A stretch of 64,000 bases of DNA. It comes from Bacteroidota bacterium. GTDB lineage: Bacteria; Bacteroidota; Bacteroidia; B-17B0; Aurantibacillaceae. The stretch's first letter is position 1, and each line of letters starts with the position of its first letter. This document shows positions 25,340 through 34,741 of this stretch, one piece after another. The position numbers and the translations under genes were made by a program. The DNA is taken from assembly GCA_947450025.1 (NCBI GenBank), contig CANFTW010000005.1, positions 1 through 64,000 on the forward strand. The letters are read 5' to 3'. Under the pieces are notes generated by a model. The model did not search any database and was not told the origin of the DNA. It saw only the letters and a list, made by a program, of their open reading frames with translations.

Positions 25340-27772
25340 TTACTCTTTTGCGACTTTAATAACTTTTTGAGAACGATCCTTCATGGTGATAGTCATTGAA
25401 TAAAGCCCTTTTGACAAATCATTGACATCAATTTTAGATTCAAATGCTGAAGTCTCTATCATCTTAACTAACTTTCCTAAATAATCATATATCAAGATGG
25501 ACGATATCTCTTGATTGGATTGAACAGTAAAGATATCAGTTGTTGGATTTGGAAACACATGAAGTGAATGATTTTCCTTTTCATTTATTCCTGAACAAAA
25601 CATAACCTCAATCGTTTGAGTTTGAGCCACAGAACAATTGCCGCTAACATTTAAAGAATAAGTAATTGGATATAAACCAACTCCGATAGATGGGTCAAAC
25701 ATATTTAAGGTAACACCTGATCCTAAATAAATGCCGCCAGAGGGAGAGGCTGTTAAAGTATATAATGCCGCTGTATTACATATTGGAGAGGCACTCACAG
25801 AAAAATCTATTGATGGTAATAAACTTACAACAACTTCATGTGAGGCAGTGTCCCCACAGGCTCCATTAAAAGCAATAACCGAATAAGTAAATGTACCAAC
25901 CGGCGCAACTGAAATACTTGCTGTATTTGCTCCATTATTCCAACTATAAGTAACACTTCCTGTTGAATTAGCGATTAAATTAGCAGTTCCTCCTTGGCAA
26001 ATCGTATCGATACCTGTAATGGTTACAGTTGGAGATGGCACCATGGTGATAGGTTGCATTAATGAGTCAATACATCCATTTATTGTTGTTCCAACAACTG
26101 AAACCGTCATTGAATTGCTCACAATAAATGAATTGGTATTTGTAGTGACCCCGCTATTCCATAAATAAGTATCAGCACCTGAAGCTGTAAGATTAATTAA
26201 ACTTTTTTCACAAACGATTGTATTTCCCGCTATTGCTAAATTAGGCCCAGGATAAACATCAAGGGTAAATGTAACTTGGGTGTAACAGGAATTTGTATAT
26301 GTATTTGTAACAGTATAAATGGTTGTACTCTGAGCTGACAACGAATGATTAACTCCTATAAACCCATCACTCCAAATATACAAACTACCAGACCCATTAG
26401 CTGAAGCTGAAACTGGTTGATTAGGGCATACCGTTACAGAAGGAACATTTACTTGCAATGTTGGTGTAGGTAAAACACTCATGGTATATTCTATCATGGA
26501 TTCACATCCATTAATGCCAGAGGCAGATACTGTATAAACAGTTGTGATTGAAGGAGAAACAACTACGCTAGAAGTATTAACACCTGTGCTCCAAGTATAG
26601 GTATTGGCTCCAGATGCTGATAATACCTCTTGAGTATTTGCACACATATTATTAGTGCCTGAAACAATAATATTTGGCGAAGATTGTACATTGATATTCA
26701 TGGTAAATGAAGGCGTGGTGGAACAACTATTTTGAGCAAACACACTTAAAGTTCCTGATGCAGATGCATTAGCAAAATCTAAAGCTACTATATTTCCAGT
26801 TCCTGTTACAGATGCCACTCCTCCTGAATAATTCCAAAAAAATATGACATTAGTTTGTGATGATACAGCATAACTTACACCTTGTTGCCCTGAACATACT
26901 GTATCTGAATATAGGGTAAATGCGTTAATTACAGACGGAGGATTTATAGACAAAATAGTTACCGAACTAGTATCTGTGCAGTTTAAAGCATCCTTAACCA
27001 CCAAAGTATAATTACCAGCAGTTAAGCCAGATTCCGTCATGTTATCATTATAATCTCCTAATCCATCCATACTCCAATCAAACAATAAAGCACCAAAACC
27101 TCCAATAGCAGAAGCTTCCAATTGACCATTAGCAGCACCATTACAAATTGTATTTCCATCAATAAAACTGATAGACAGTGGAGCAAAAGCACCTACTGAT
27201 TTTTCAATTTCGAAAACAATTGTATAAACTTGAGGGCAAACGACATCTGATGATGTTTGAGTAAACTGTGTGGTGTATGTTCCATTTGAAGATGTCGGTA
27301 TAGTATAGGTCATAATTTGAGAGGCAATTATACCATCGGCTAAAGGCGTTGTTGATGGAAATGAAACATCATCATTTTCATAAGCTCTCCATGTTAAAGT
27401 TAATAAAGTTGGCACTTCATTTTTACAGTTATAACTTCTGTCAAAAAATACACCTGAAGTTGGAGAAAACACTGCAAGTCCTGGAGAAGATGGAATTATT
27501 GTAAAAGGACCATTTTGCTCATTAATGGTGACATAATTGCAAAACCCTATACTTCCAGAAACGGGTGTATTATTAGAATACGCAAAAGGTGAATTATCTT
27601 GAGCCTTAAACTCAAACAAAAAATCGCTATTATCCACTGCACCTGCATCACAATCCAATGATGTTGCAACAGATATACTATTTACTTTAACTTTTAATTG
27701 AATTTGAGCATTTAATATACAAGTCAAAGTGATAAAACTAAAAAAATAGATAAAACGTAAATTATTTTTCAT
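25340..27772 (-). CDS. T9SS-secreted protein with repeated Ig/PKD-like domains
   Basis: An 810-residue secreted protein, started at the ATG at 27772 to give a signal peptide (MKNNLRFIYFFSFITL ending near NAQ). The N-terminal 190 residues are unassigned. A SprB-like repeat (NGQLEASAIGGFG, YTLVVKDALNC) follows, then several related repeats of about 80 residues with the pattern C-x-G-x-x-x-L-x-A-x-G-A-x-T-Y-x-W, characteristic of Ig-like/PKD-like modules in Bacteroidota adhesins. The C-terminus is a T9SS type A sorting domain (VFPNPTTDIFTV ending VIKVAKE). No catalytic motif is seen, so an adhesive or structural surface role is the best guess. Confidence 0.85.
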   Translation of the reverse strand: MKNNLRFIYFFSFITLTCILNAQIQLKVKVNSISVATSLDCDAGAVDNSDFLFEFKAQDNSPFAYSNNTPVSGSIGFCNYVTINEQNGPFTIIPSSPGLAVFSPTSGVFFDRSYNCKNEVPTLLTLTWRAYENDDVSFPSTTPLADGIIASQIMTYTIPTSSNGTYTTQFTQTSSDVVCPQVYTIVFEIEKSVGAFAPLSISFIDGNTICNGAANGQLEASAIGGFGALLFDWSMDGLGDYNDNMTESGLTAGNYTLVVKDALNCTDTSSVTILSINPPSVINAFTLYSDTVCSGQQGVSYAVSSQTNVIFFWNYSGGVASVTGTGNIVALDFANASASGTLSVFAQNSCSTTPSFTMNINVQSSPNIIVSGTNNMCANTQEVLSASGANTYTWSTGVNTSSVVVSPSITTVYTVSASGINGCESMIEYTMSVLPTPTLQVNVPSVTVCPNQPVSASANGSGSLYIWSDGFIGVNHSLSAQSTTIYTVTNTYTNSCYTQVTFTLDVYPGPNLAIAGNTIVCEKSLINLTASGADTYLWNSGVTTNTNSFIVSNSMTVSVVGTTINGCIDSLMQPITMVPSPTVTITGIDTICQGGTANLIANSTGSVTYSWNNGANTASISVAPVGTFTYSVIAFNGACGDTASHEVVVSLLPSIDFSVSASPICNTAALYTLTASPSGGIYLGSGVTLNMFDPSIGVGLYPITYSLNVSGNCSVAQTQTIEVMFCSGINEKENHSLHVFPNPTTDIFTVQSNQEISSILIYDYLGKLVKMIETSAFESKIDVNDLSKGLYSMTITMKDRSQKVIKVAKE

Positions 27773-27808
27773 ATATGGTGTTGAATTTAATAGATTATAA
27801 AAATACAA

Positions 27809-27831
27809 AAAGCCGCTCAAAGAGCGGCTTT
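27809..27831 (-). terminator. Terminator after the thioredoxin-like gene
   Basis: A perfect 10-bp GC-rich stem (27809-27818 with 27822-27831) with a 3-nt loop is followed on the minus strand by a T-rich run. It lies upstream of the T9SS gene that starts at 27772 and isolates it. Confidence 0.82.
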
Positions 27832-27855
27832 AATTTTTTAACTGTTTATTAAAAT

Positions 27856-29379
27856 TTATTTTTTAACGGCTTTATATTCCTTTTCCATTTGCTTAATCAT
27901 ATCTTTTACTTGCTCAGTGCCTATACGCTTGGCCTTAATACGTTTGTTTTTATCTAATACATAAATCACTGGAGTTGAATAGATGTCATATTTTTCTTTG
28001 ATATTATTAACGTGAACACCATCATAAAGATTCATCCAATCCAATTTATTGTCAATAATGTATTTTTTCCATTTTTCATAATCATGTTGCGTATACACGC
28101 TAAACACTTTTAAATCATAACCTTCTTTTTTTAATGCGTGATATTCCTCTAATAATTTTGGGATTTCTGTTTTGCAATGTCCGCAATCTACATCCCAAAA
28201 AACTAATAATAAATAATCAGATTTTACACCATAAAGGGTTGTAAACGTTTGTGCTAAATTTTGAACATTATCATAATATAATTTTGTTGCTCCTTGGCTA
28301 GTTTTAACTGTATCAAATCCCATTTTAGCAATTTGTTTATGACCAATTGTATCAATCATTAACAAGTCAGGCGCTTGACTTCCTAATAGCAATGGTTTCA
28401 AGATATCTCCACGTTCTTTAATTTTTTCGATTGTTTTTTCATCATAAACTTCTTTTGCCATTCCCGTTCTGATGTATTTATCAATCACGTGAACAAATAC
28501 TTTATCAAAGCCCATGAGTTTTGATGATTCAGATGTAAATAAAAAATGAGCAATTAACAACTTTTGCATCATGGTACCTGATTTCGTTTTTGACATTAAT
28601 CGATCAATCTCAGCACTAACGGTATCAGGATGTTGAATAATCACATTATTAAAATATTTTTTTAATCGATCAGCAAAAAATGGCGTTCTCATAATTCCAT
28701 CATCTTCAAAATTAACCCCATCCCAAAAATGATTTTTGTAATAAGTGTAAACATACAAACTATCTGGTCTGCCATTTGAAGCTTTAGGAATATCCTTCGC
28801 TTCTTTTTCCATCTTAAGATTAATCACATCTCCCACAAATGTTCCTTTATGCTCTGCTAAAAAATTATTTTCAAATGCCACAACAGTTTCATTTAAAATC
28901 TTTCCTTTTTCCATCATAAAAGCAGCTGAATCTTTAGAAGTCATACCAGCTGTTTTACTTTTTATTTCACCGTACTCCTTATTTTTATCTGTAATAAAAT
29001 TAATGTACTTAAAAAAGTCATCATTCTCTTTTGACGTAGGGCTTTTTAAGTTTTTTACTAAATTTTCATTATCCGTATTAATAGTAATTTTTTGATTTTT
29101 ATCACTGATAAAAAAATCAAAATATTTTGCTTTGTCTTGGCTTACTAGGTAATATACACCTTTATCTAAAGAGTTTTTTCCTTTAAAAACAACATTACCC
29201 TTTACTACTTTCTTACAAGTATCGGCCAAATAGGATTTATCAAACTGGTAATAGGCTAAATACATAACTGTATCTTTGCAGTTTTTAAAATTGACATGAA
29301 TATCATGTCCTTGATTGGCTTGAGCTGAAACTTTTGTTATAAAAGATAACAAACTAAGACTTAATAATAATTTCTTCAT
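27856..29379 (-). CDS. Exported thioredoxin-like protein (TlpA/DUF5106-type)
   Basis: A 507-residue periplasmic thiol-disulfide protein with a signal peptide (MKKLLLSLSLLSFITKVSAQ). The N-terminal part (about 25-130) resembles the DUF4369-type beta domain common in Bacteroidota redoxins. A helical middle (about 130-340) follows, then a thioredoxin domain with the CGHC active site in FWDVDCGHCKTEIP (about 398-411) and a cis-Pro in YSTPVIYVLD. Such proteins reduce or oxidise envelope disulfides, and the partner is unknown. A TATTTTTG element ends 16 nt before the start codon. Confidence 0.85.
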   Translation of the reverse strand: MKKLLLSLSLLSFITKVSAQANQGHDIHVNFKNCKDTVMYLAYYQFDKSYLADTCKKVVKGNVVFKGKNSLDKGVYYLVSQDKAKYFDFFISDKNQKITINTDNENLVKNLKSPTSKENDDFFKYINFITDKNKEYGEIKSKTAGMTSKDSAAFMMEKGKILNETVVAFENNFLAEHKGTFVGDVINLKMEKEAKDIPKASNGRPDSLYVYTYYKNHFWDGVNFEDDGIMRTPFFADRLKKYFNNVIIQHPDTVSAEIDRLMSKTKSGTMMQKLLIAHFLFTSESSKLMGFDKVFVHVIDKYIRTGMAKEVYDEKTIEKIKERGDILKPLLLGSQAPDLLMIDTIGHKQIAKMGFDTVKTSQGATKLYYDNVQNLAQTFTTLYGVKSDYLLLVFWDVDCGHCKTEIPKLLEEYHALKKEGYDLKVFSVYTQHDYEKWKKYIIDNKLDWMNLYDGVHVNNIKEKYDIYSTPVIYVLDKNKRIKAKRIGTEQVKDMIKQMEKEYKAVKK

Positions 29380-29395
29380 AGGATTGTATAGTAAT

Positions 29396-29403
29396 CAAAA
29401 ATA
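29396..29403 (-). promoter_or_regulatory. -7 element of the thioredoxin-like gene
   Basis: The minus strand reads TATTTTTG, 16 nt before the ATG at 29379. The nearest TTG is about 25 nt further upstream. Confidence 0.4.
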
Positions 29404-29510
29404 AGGATTTAATTGCATTATTTGAATTCAAATTTAAGCTCAATAATGTCTTAGATATATTTAAATTTTGTTAAATGAGTAAAATAGTGCTAGTAGCTAG
29501 TAATAAGGTT

Positions 29511-29544
29511 AAAAAGATTAGGCATTGACATATAAAACCTAATC
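29511..29544 (-). terminator. Terminator overlapping the stop codon of the patatin gene
   Basis: GATTAGG/CCTAATC arms (29516-29522 and 29538-29544) enclose a 15-nt loop and are followed on the minus strand by five Ts. One arm includes the TAG stop codon at 29541-29539. Confidence 0.65.
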
Positions 29545-31854
29545 AATTGATTTTTTATTGTAAATAGTGTATCCAAAATGGAAGAAAAAGGAAAAACTAT
29601 TTTCATTTTTATCATAATAATTTACTCCCAAACTGATAGGTCCAATTGGTGTATGATATATTAAAGCGCCCATACCCAAAAAATGATGGTATAAAAAAGG
29701 TGTGCTATACTCTGCTTTATTACTAGATGTTTTGGTAATAGACAGCACTGGTTGAAACAAATAGCCTTCAAAACGCAATTCTAAATTTGTGTAAGGTGTT
29801 GCGATTGCCTTTAACCCACCAGAAATATATTGATGAGCTCTATAATCATTTATAAATAAAGTTTGACTTTCAGGAATTGGATTAAACGATGGCGCCGATA
29901 AAATAGAAGCAGAATAATTTCTAAAAAAATCTTGGGTAGAATAAACCCCTTCTGCAAAAACACCTATTTTAAAATATTTAATTGGTTTAATATATTTATC
30001 TATCGTTAATTTTAAGTTAAACCAATGATGATTAGGTCCATCAATCTTAGCAACGGTATCGGCAGCCGTAGAACCCGGATAATAACTTTCAATACCATTA
30101 ACATATTTTGCTCTTAAAAAAACATTTGTTCCTTCAGAAGCATATTGCTTTCGATTTAAAGTATTGATTTGATAAGACAATTGAGCATATCCAAAATCAA
30201 ACAAACTCACATCGCTGGTATCCAATCTGGTAAAATTTTCAACCTGATAATATTTATTCTTCCATTCGCTAGCACCACCACATAGAACAACTTTACCTAT
30301 ATTGCCAACTGGCGCTCCAATATTTAATTCCCCAAAAAGATCTTCCTGTATTAGATAAGCAGGTTTTTCAAAATCATAAAACAAAGCACTACTTTTATAA
30401 TAATCCCATCTTGATATCGTAAATGAAGGTTCAATATAAAAAGGAATTTTAGTAGGGAACTCAAATCGTATTTTTGTTAAAGTACTCGAATTTAATTTCC
30501 CTAAATACCCATTAGCATATGCTGTAAAACCAATTTTTCCAATATAATTATATTGAACTGCTAAAAAGAAATTACTAATTGGTCGGTTAGATAAATTTCC
30601 TCCGATATCAAAAAACAGATGTTTGTCTTTTTTAGTATTAAGTGTTAAGGTATACTTACCCGAACTGGTATCTAATTTGGTAGTAGGGTATGCGGATTTG
30701 ATTTTCTCATCAGCCATCATTCTGAAATATTGTTTCTTAAGTTGTTTAAAAGAAAAAGTATCCCGTTTATGAGTTATACTTTTCACAACAAATGATCTCA
30801 TTTTATCGTCAACACCTTTTACAATCACTTTATCAAATATCATATTGGATGATATTGCTTTAGCTCTAAATCTTTTTCTACTTTCAGCTAATCGTTCGTC
30901 ATTTTGATAATTGGAGATGTATGCTTTGATTTCAGGCATTTTTCGCATCGTTGCAACATATCCACTATCTATTAACCGTTGGGCTGATTCAAAGTTAAAA
31001 ACACCAACATTTGCCCATGGTTGAATAATAACACCATTTTCACACACTGGACTAAAATTACTTTTACTCATAAGCATATTTCTCAATTGTAAATACAAAT
31101 TATCATCGCTTGGCAACTGCGAATTTTCTGTTACAGAACTTCCTATGATAAAATCTGGATACAATTCGTCATACATCACATTAGAAGGAAAATTATTATA
31201 TAAACCACCATCAAATAACAAGGTACTGTCAATAGAAATTGGTCTGATATAAAACGGATAACTCATGGATGCCCTGATAGCAGATGGCAAATCTCCATCA
31301 CGAAAAACGACACTTTGTTTCTTTTCAATATCCGAAGCCACACATCTAAAGGGAATCATTAAACTATCAAAATTATAATGAGAAGCTGCATTTGCAGGTG
31401 CAAAGGTTTCCATTAAATAAAAATCAATAGGTACTGAATTAATAAGGTTTGTGGCCAAATTCCCAATTAACGTGTTATTTAAATTTAACTTTAAAGTTCT
31501 CCAAGATGCATAATCATCTCGTTTTCTAACAAAATAACCAAATTTAGGAGACATTTCACCCTTTGTTAAATTAGAAAACGTGTGATCTTTAACCATACGT
31601 TCTATTTCTAGCGGAGTATAACCTGAAGCATACAAGCCTCCAATGATACTTCCAATGGATGTGCCTGTAATACAATTTACCGGGATATGATTTTCTTCAA
31701 GCGCTTTTAATACTCCAATATGAGCAATTCCACTTGCGCCACCTCCACTCATAACGAGCCCAACCTTTTGCGCCTGATTATTTTTTACAGACAAAAAAGA
31801 GACGATACAAACAACGTGTATTAAATAGGCTTGTATTTTCTTGAAAAAAATCAT
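29539..31854 (-). CDS. Patatin-like phospholipase fused to an outer-membrane beta-barrel
   Basis: A 771-residue envelope protein. After a signal peptide (about 1-29) comes a patatin domain with the oxyanion loop SGGGASG (36-42), nucleophile Ser66 in GTSIG and Asp215 in DGGLYNN, forming the Ser-Asp dyad. A POTRA-like segment follows (about 340-400), then a C-terminal region of amphipathic strands ending FSFFFHFGYTIYN that resembles BamA/TamA 16-strand barrels. This is the PlpD-type class 5d autotransporter layout. It probably acts on phospholipids at the outer membrane. A longer frame begins with TTG at 31863, but that codon lies inside a TAAATTTG promoter box, so I use the ATG at 31854. Confidence 0.9.
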   Translation of the reverse strand: MIFFKKIQAYLIHVVCIVSFLSVKNNQAQKVGLVMSGGGASGIAHIGVLKALEENHIPVNCITGTSIGSIIGGLYASGYTPLEIERMVKDHTFSNLTKGEMSPKFGYFVRKRDDYASWRTLKLNLNNTLIGNLATNLINSVPIDFYLMETFAPANAASHYNFDSLMIPFRCVASDIEKKQSVVFRDGDLPSAIRASMSYPFYIRPISIDSTLLFDGGLYNNFPSNVMYDELYPDFIIGSSVTENSQLPSDDNLYLQLRNMLMSKSNFSPVCENGVIIQPWANVGVFNFESAQRLIDSGYVATMRKMPEIKAYISNYQNDERLAESRKRFRAKAISSNMIFDKVIVKGVDDKMRSFVVKSITHKRDTFSFKQLKKQYFRMMADEKIKSAYPTTKLDTSSGKYTLTLNTKKDKHLFFDIGGNLSNRPISNFFLAVQYNYIGKIGFTAYANGYLGKLNSSTLTKIRFEFPTKIPFYIEPSFTISRWDYYKSSALFYDFEKPAYLIQEDLFGELNIGAPVGNIGKVVLCGGASEWKNKYYQVENFTRLDTSDVSLFDFGYAQLSYQINTLNRKQYASEGTNVFLRAKYVNGIESYYPGSTAADTVAKIDGPNHHWFNLKLTIDKYIKPIKYFKIGVFAEGVYSTQDFFRNYSASILSAPSFNPIPESQTLFINDYRAHQYISGGLKAIATPYTNLELRFEGYLFQPVLSITKTSSNKAEYSTPFLYHHFLGMGALIYHTPIGPISLGVNYYDKNENSFSFFFHFGYTIYNKKSID

Positions 31855-31860
31855 GTTACA

Positions 31861-31868
31861 CAAATTTA
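31861..31868 (-). promoter_or_regulatory. -7 element next to the patatin start
   Basis: The minus strand reads TAAATTTG-TGTAAC-ATG. The box ends 6 nt before the ATG, predicting no leader or one of a nucleotide or two. Confidence 0.4.
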
Positions 31869-31974
31869 CCTGAAAATTTTAAAGCATATCATAATGTTCA
31901 AATTTCGCTTAAATTATTTTAGTATACTGAATTATTTTATTTACTTAGCAGATTATAGAGACTGGCTTTAAACT

Positions 31975-33051
31975 GTGATAAAATATATAACTAAAAAAAT
32001 ATTATATGGTATACTCGTTTTATACGGAGTGATTACTGTTATCTTTTTTTTGTTTAATGTTTTACCAGGTGATCCTGCTACTATTATGCTAGGCCAAAGA
32101 GCTAATAAGGAAGCAATTGAGGCTATTCACAAGGATTTAGGAACTGATCGACCAATTATGGAGCAATACGCCATGTATTTAAATGATTTATCTCCGCTTT
32201 CTATTCATAATAATTCCAATAATAAAAGTCATTGGTTTTTAAATCCAGAAAAATACAGCTGGACTCCATTATTTACAATAGGAAACAACAAATCCATAGT
32301 TGCTAAATTACCCTTTTTAAGACGTTCATATATTACCAAACGTCGTGTTTCAGACATCATCATCGAAACATTACCAGAAACGGCTGTTTTGGCTTTTACA
32401 TCAATTGTTATTGCTTCTATTATTGGAATATTTTTAGGTATTATCAGCGCTATCAAACAAAACACTATTTACGACAGATTATCACTTGTATTAGCCGTTT
32501 TAGGAATGGCTGCTCCTTCGTTTTTTGTAGGGTTAATCATTGCTTGGCTTTTTGGTTATGTTTTAGCAGACTATACAGGGTTATCACCAACAGGAAGTTT
32601 ATATGATATCGACGTTTGGGATGGTGAAAAAATTAAGTTAAAAAATCTTATTCTGCCTTCAATCACATTAGGAATTAGACCATTGGCCATTGTTGTGCAA
32701 TTAATGCGAAGCTCGTTATTAGATGTTATGAATCAAGATTATATAAGAACTGCTAAAGCTAAAGGGCTTAGTATGTGGTCTGTGATTATTAAACACGCTT
32801 TAAAAAACGCATTAAATCCAGTTGTAACGGCAATATCGGGATGGTTTGCTGGATTAATGGCCGGAGCAGTTTTTGTAGAATATATTTTTAGTTGGAAAGG
32901 TATTGGATACGAAGTTTTTGAAGCTTTAACAAAAAATGATTTACCAGTAGTCATGGGTGCTACATTGATATTTGCTACTATTTTTGTGGTAACCAACATC
33001 TTTGTAGATATTGCCTATGGAGTATTAGACCCACGTGTAAGAGTTAAATAA
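31975..33051 (+). CDS. OppB/DppB-type ABC transporter permease (orphan)
   Basis: A 358-residue inner-membrane permease of the peptide/nickel family, with about six helices. The N-terminal GVITVIFFLFNVLPGDPATIM block and the EAA loop AKAKGLSMWSVIIKHALKNALNP are diagnostic. Residues about 60-110 form an insertion before helix 2. It starts at GTG: a TAA lies two codons upstream in frame and no ATG is near. The partners OppC, OppA and the ATPases are not in the window. Its TAA overlaps the ATG of tpiA by one base, so the transporter subunit and a glycolytic enzyme are translationally coupled. Confidence 0.9.
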   Translation: MIKYITKKILYGILVLYGVITVIFFLFNVLPGDPATIMLGQRANKEAIEAIHKDLGTDRPIMEQYAMYLNDLSPLSIHNNSNNKSHWFLNPEKYSWTPLFTIGNNKSIVAKLPFLRRSYITKRRVSDIIIETLPETAVLAFTSIVIASIIGIFLGIISAIKQNTIYDRLSLVLAVLGMAAPSFFVGLIIAWLFGYVLADYTGLSPTGSLYDIDVWDGEKIKLKNLILPSITLGIRPLAIVVQLMRSSLLDVMNQDYIRTAKAKGLSMWSVIIKHALKNALNPVVTAISGWFAGLMAGAVFVEYIFSWKGIGYEVFEALTKNDLPVVMGATLIFATIFVVTNIFVDIAYGVLDPRVRVK

Positions 33052-33812
33052 TGAGTAGTAGAAAAAAAATAGTTGCAGGTAATTGGAAAATGAACAAATC
33101 ACTACAAGAAGCTAAAATTCTTGCAGAACAAATTACCAATCAGGTAAATGAATTTGACGAAGTCACAAAAATCATTATTCCACCATTTCCCTTTCTAGAA
33201 ACGGTTAAACAAACCATCTCAAACAAACCAAACTTTTATATTGGAGCACAAAACTGCCACACAAACTCTAGTGGGGCTTTTACTGGAGAAGTGAGTGCAA
33301 ATATGCTACATTCTGTTGGGTGTGAATATGTATTAATTGGGCATAGTGAAAGAAGACAATATTTTAAAGAAAAAGACGCTGATTTTATTTTAAAGATAAA
33401 AGAAGCCTTAAAAAATAATATTCATCCTATTTTTTGCATTGGAGAAACCATTCATGAGCGAAAAACAGATAATCATTTTAAAGTCATAACAGAACAATTA
33501 ACTGCTGTACTTAAAGAATTCTCAGTAGAAGAATTTTCAAAATTTATATTGGCCTATGAACCAGTTTGGGCAATAGGAACAGGAGAAACTGCCACATCTG
33601 CTCAAGCGCAAGAAATGCATGCGTTTATTAGAAGTATCGTAACTGATATTTTCGATTCTTCAGTTGCAGCAAATGTTTCAATCCTTTATGGAGGAAGCTG
33701 TAATGCTCAAAATGCTCAAGAATTATTTAGATGTCCAGATGTTGATGGAGGTTTAATAGGAGGCGCATCATTAAAAGCAGATGACTTCTGCAAAATTATA
33801 TTCTCGTTTTAA
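33051..33812 (+). CDS. tpiA: Triosephosphate isomerase
   Basis: It interconverts dihydroxyacetone phosphate and glyceraldehyde-3-phosphate in glycolysis. At 253 residues it has normal length. Active-site residues are all in place: Asn11 and Lys13 in AGNWKMN, His98 in IGHSERR, Glu170 in AYEPVWAIGTG, and the phosphate-binding LYGGSC and GGLIGGASL. The start ATG overlaps the permease stop codon (TAATG). Confidence 0.97.
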   Translation: MSSRKKIVAGNWKMNKSLQEAKILAEQITNQVNEFDEVTKIIIPPFPFLETVKQTISNKPNFYIGAQNCHTNSSGAFTGEVSANMLHSVGCEYVLIGHSERRQYFKEKDADFILKIKEALKNNIHPIFCIGETIHERKTDNHFKVITEQLTAVLKEFSVEEFSKFILAYEPVWAIGTGETATSAQAQEMHAFIRSIVTDIFDSSVAANVSILYGGSCNAQNAQELFRCPDVDGGLIGGASLKADDFCKIIFSF

Positions 33813-33894
33813 TATTATACATTTTAAGAAAGAAATTAAACATCAGGTATTCATAATTCTGATTTTAACAATTAACTTAATCTATCATAATTAA

Positions 33895-33902
33895 TACCTT
33901 TG
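33895..33902 (+). promoter_or_regulatory. -7 element directly abutting the prmA start
   Basis: TACCTTTG-AGT-ATG: the box ends 3 nt before the ATG at 33906, so the mRNA is predicted to be leaderless. The box contains the TTG codon at 33900 that would otherwise give a frame two codons longer. Confidence 0.55.
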
Positions 33903-33905
33903 AGT

Positions 33906-34730
33906 ATGGATTATATACAATACGATTTTAAAATAACACCTATTGAACCAGGATCTGATATTTTGATTGCTTTATTAGCAGATTTAGGTTTTGAAAGCTT
34001 TACTCAAAATGAAACTGGTGTTGAAGCCTACATTCAAGAAGAATTTGAAAATGAAGATTTAGTTAAAGAATTATCATTTGAAGATTTTACATTTTCTTAT
34101 GTTAGAACCGTTATTCCAAAAACAAATTGGAATGAAGAATGGGAAAAGAATTTTAGTCCTGTTTACGTAGATGATTTAGTATGTATCAGAGCTCACTTCC
34201 ATCCATTAGCTGAAGACATAAAACATGACATTGTGATTACACCAAAAATGAGTTTTGGCACAGGACATCACGACACTACATGGTTAGTCAGCAAAACTAT
34301 GTTTAGCATTCCATTTGTAAATACTCATGTTTTAGACATGGGATGTGGAACAGGAATTTTAGCCATACTAGCTAAACAACTTGGATCAACAAAATTATTA
34401 GGCATTGACATTGACGATTGGAGCATCGAAAACTCTATTGAAAATGCGGCCATCAATCATGCTTCAGATATTGATTTCCAAAAAGGTGATGCCTCTATAC
34501 TTCCAAACACAGAAACCTTTGATGTTATTTTAGCTAACATCAATAAAAATGTGTTGAAAAAAGATTTGCCATCATATTATACTTGTTTAAAAAAAGATGG
34601 ACATTTATTATTAAGTGGCTTTTTTACAGCTGATGTGGAAGAATTAAAACAATTGGCTCAAAGCATCGGTTTTACATTTATTGAAAGCTATCAAAAAAAC
34701 GAATGGGCTGTTATTAAATTAAAAAAGTAA
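33906..34730 (+). CDS. prmA: Ribosomal protein L11 methyltransferase
   Basis: PrmA trimethylates ribosomal protein L11 using S-adenosylmethionine. It has 274 residues when started at the ATG at 33906. The N-terminal substrate-recognition domain (about 1-100) leads into a Rossmann methyltransferase with MSFGTGHHDTT, motif I LDMGCGTGILAILA, the acidic IDIDDWSIENS and the post-I ANINKNVL motif. The C-terminal LSGFFTADVEEL block is typical. A small membrane protein gene follows 11 nt later, and a GlcD-like gene overlaps that one, so the three may be an operon. Confidence 0.95.
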   Translation: MDYIQYDFKITPIEPGSDILIALLADLGFESFTQNETGVEAYIQEEFENEDLVKELSFEDFTFSYVRTVIPKTNWNEEWEKNFSPVYVDDLVCIRAHFHPLAEDIKHDIVITPKMSFGTGHHDTTWLVSKTMFSIPFVNTHVLDMGCGTGILAILAKQLGSTKLLGIDIDDWSIENSIENAAINHASDIDFQKGDASILPNTETFDVILANINKNVLKKDLPSYYTCLKKDGHLLLSGFFTADVEELKQLAQSIGFTFIESYQKNEWAVIKLKK

Positions 34731-34741
34731 TTCTTTTATTA

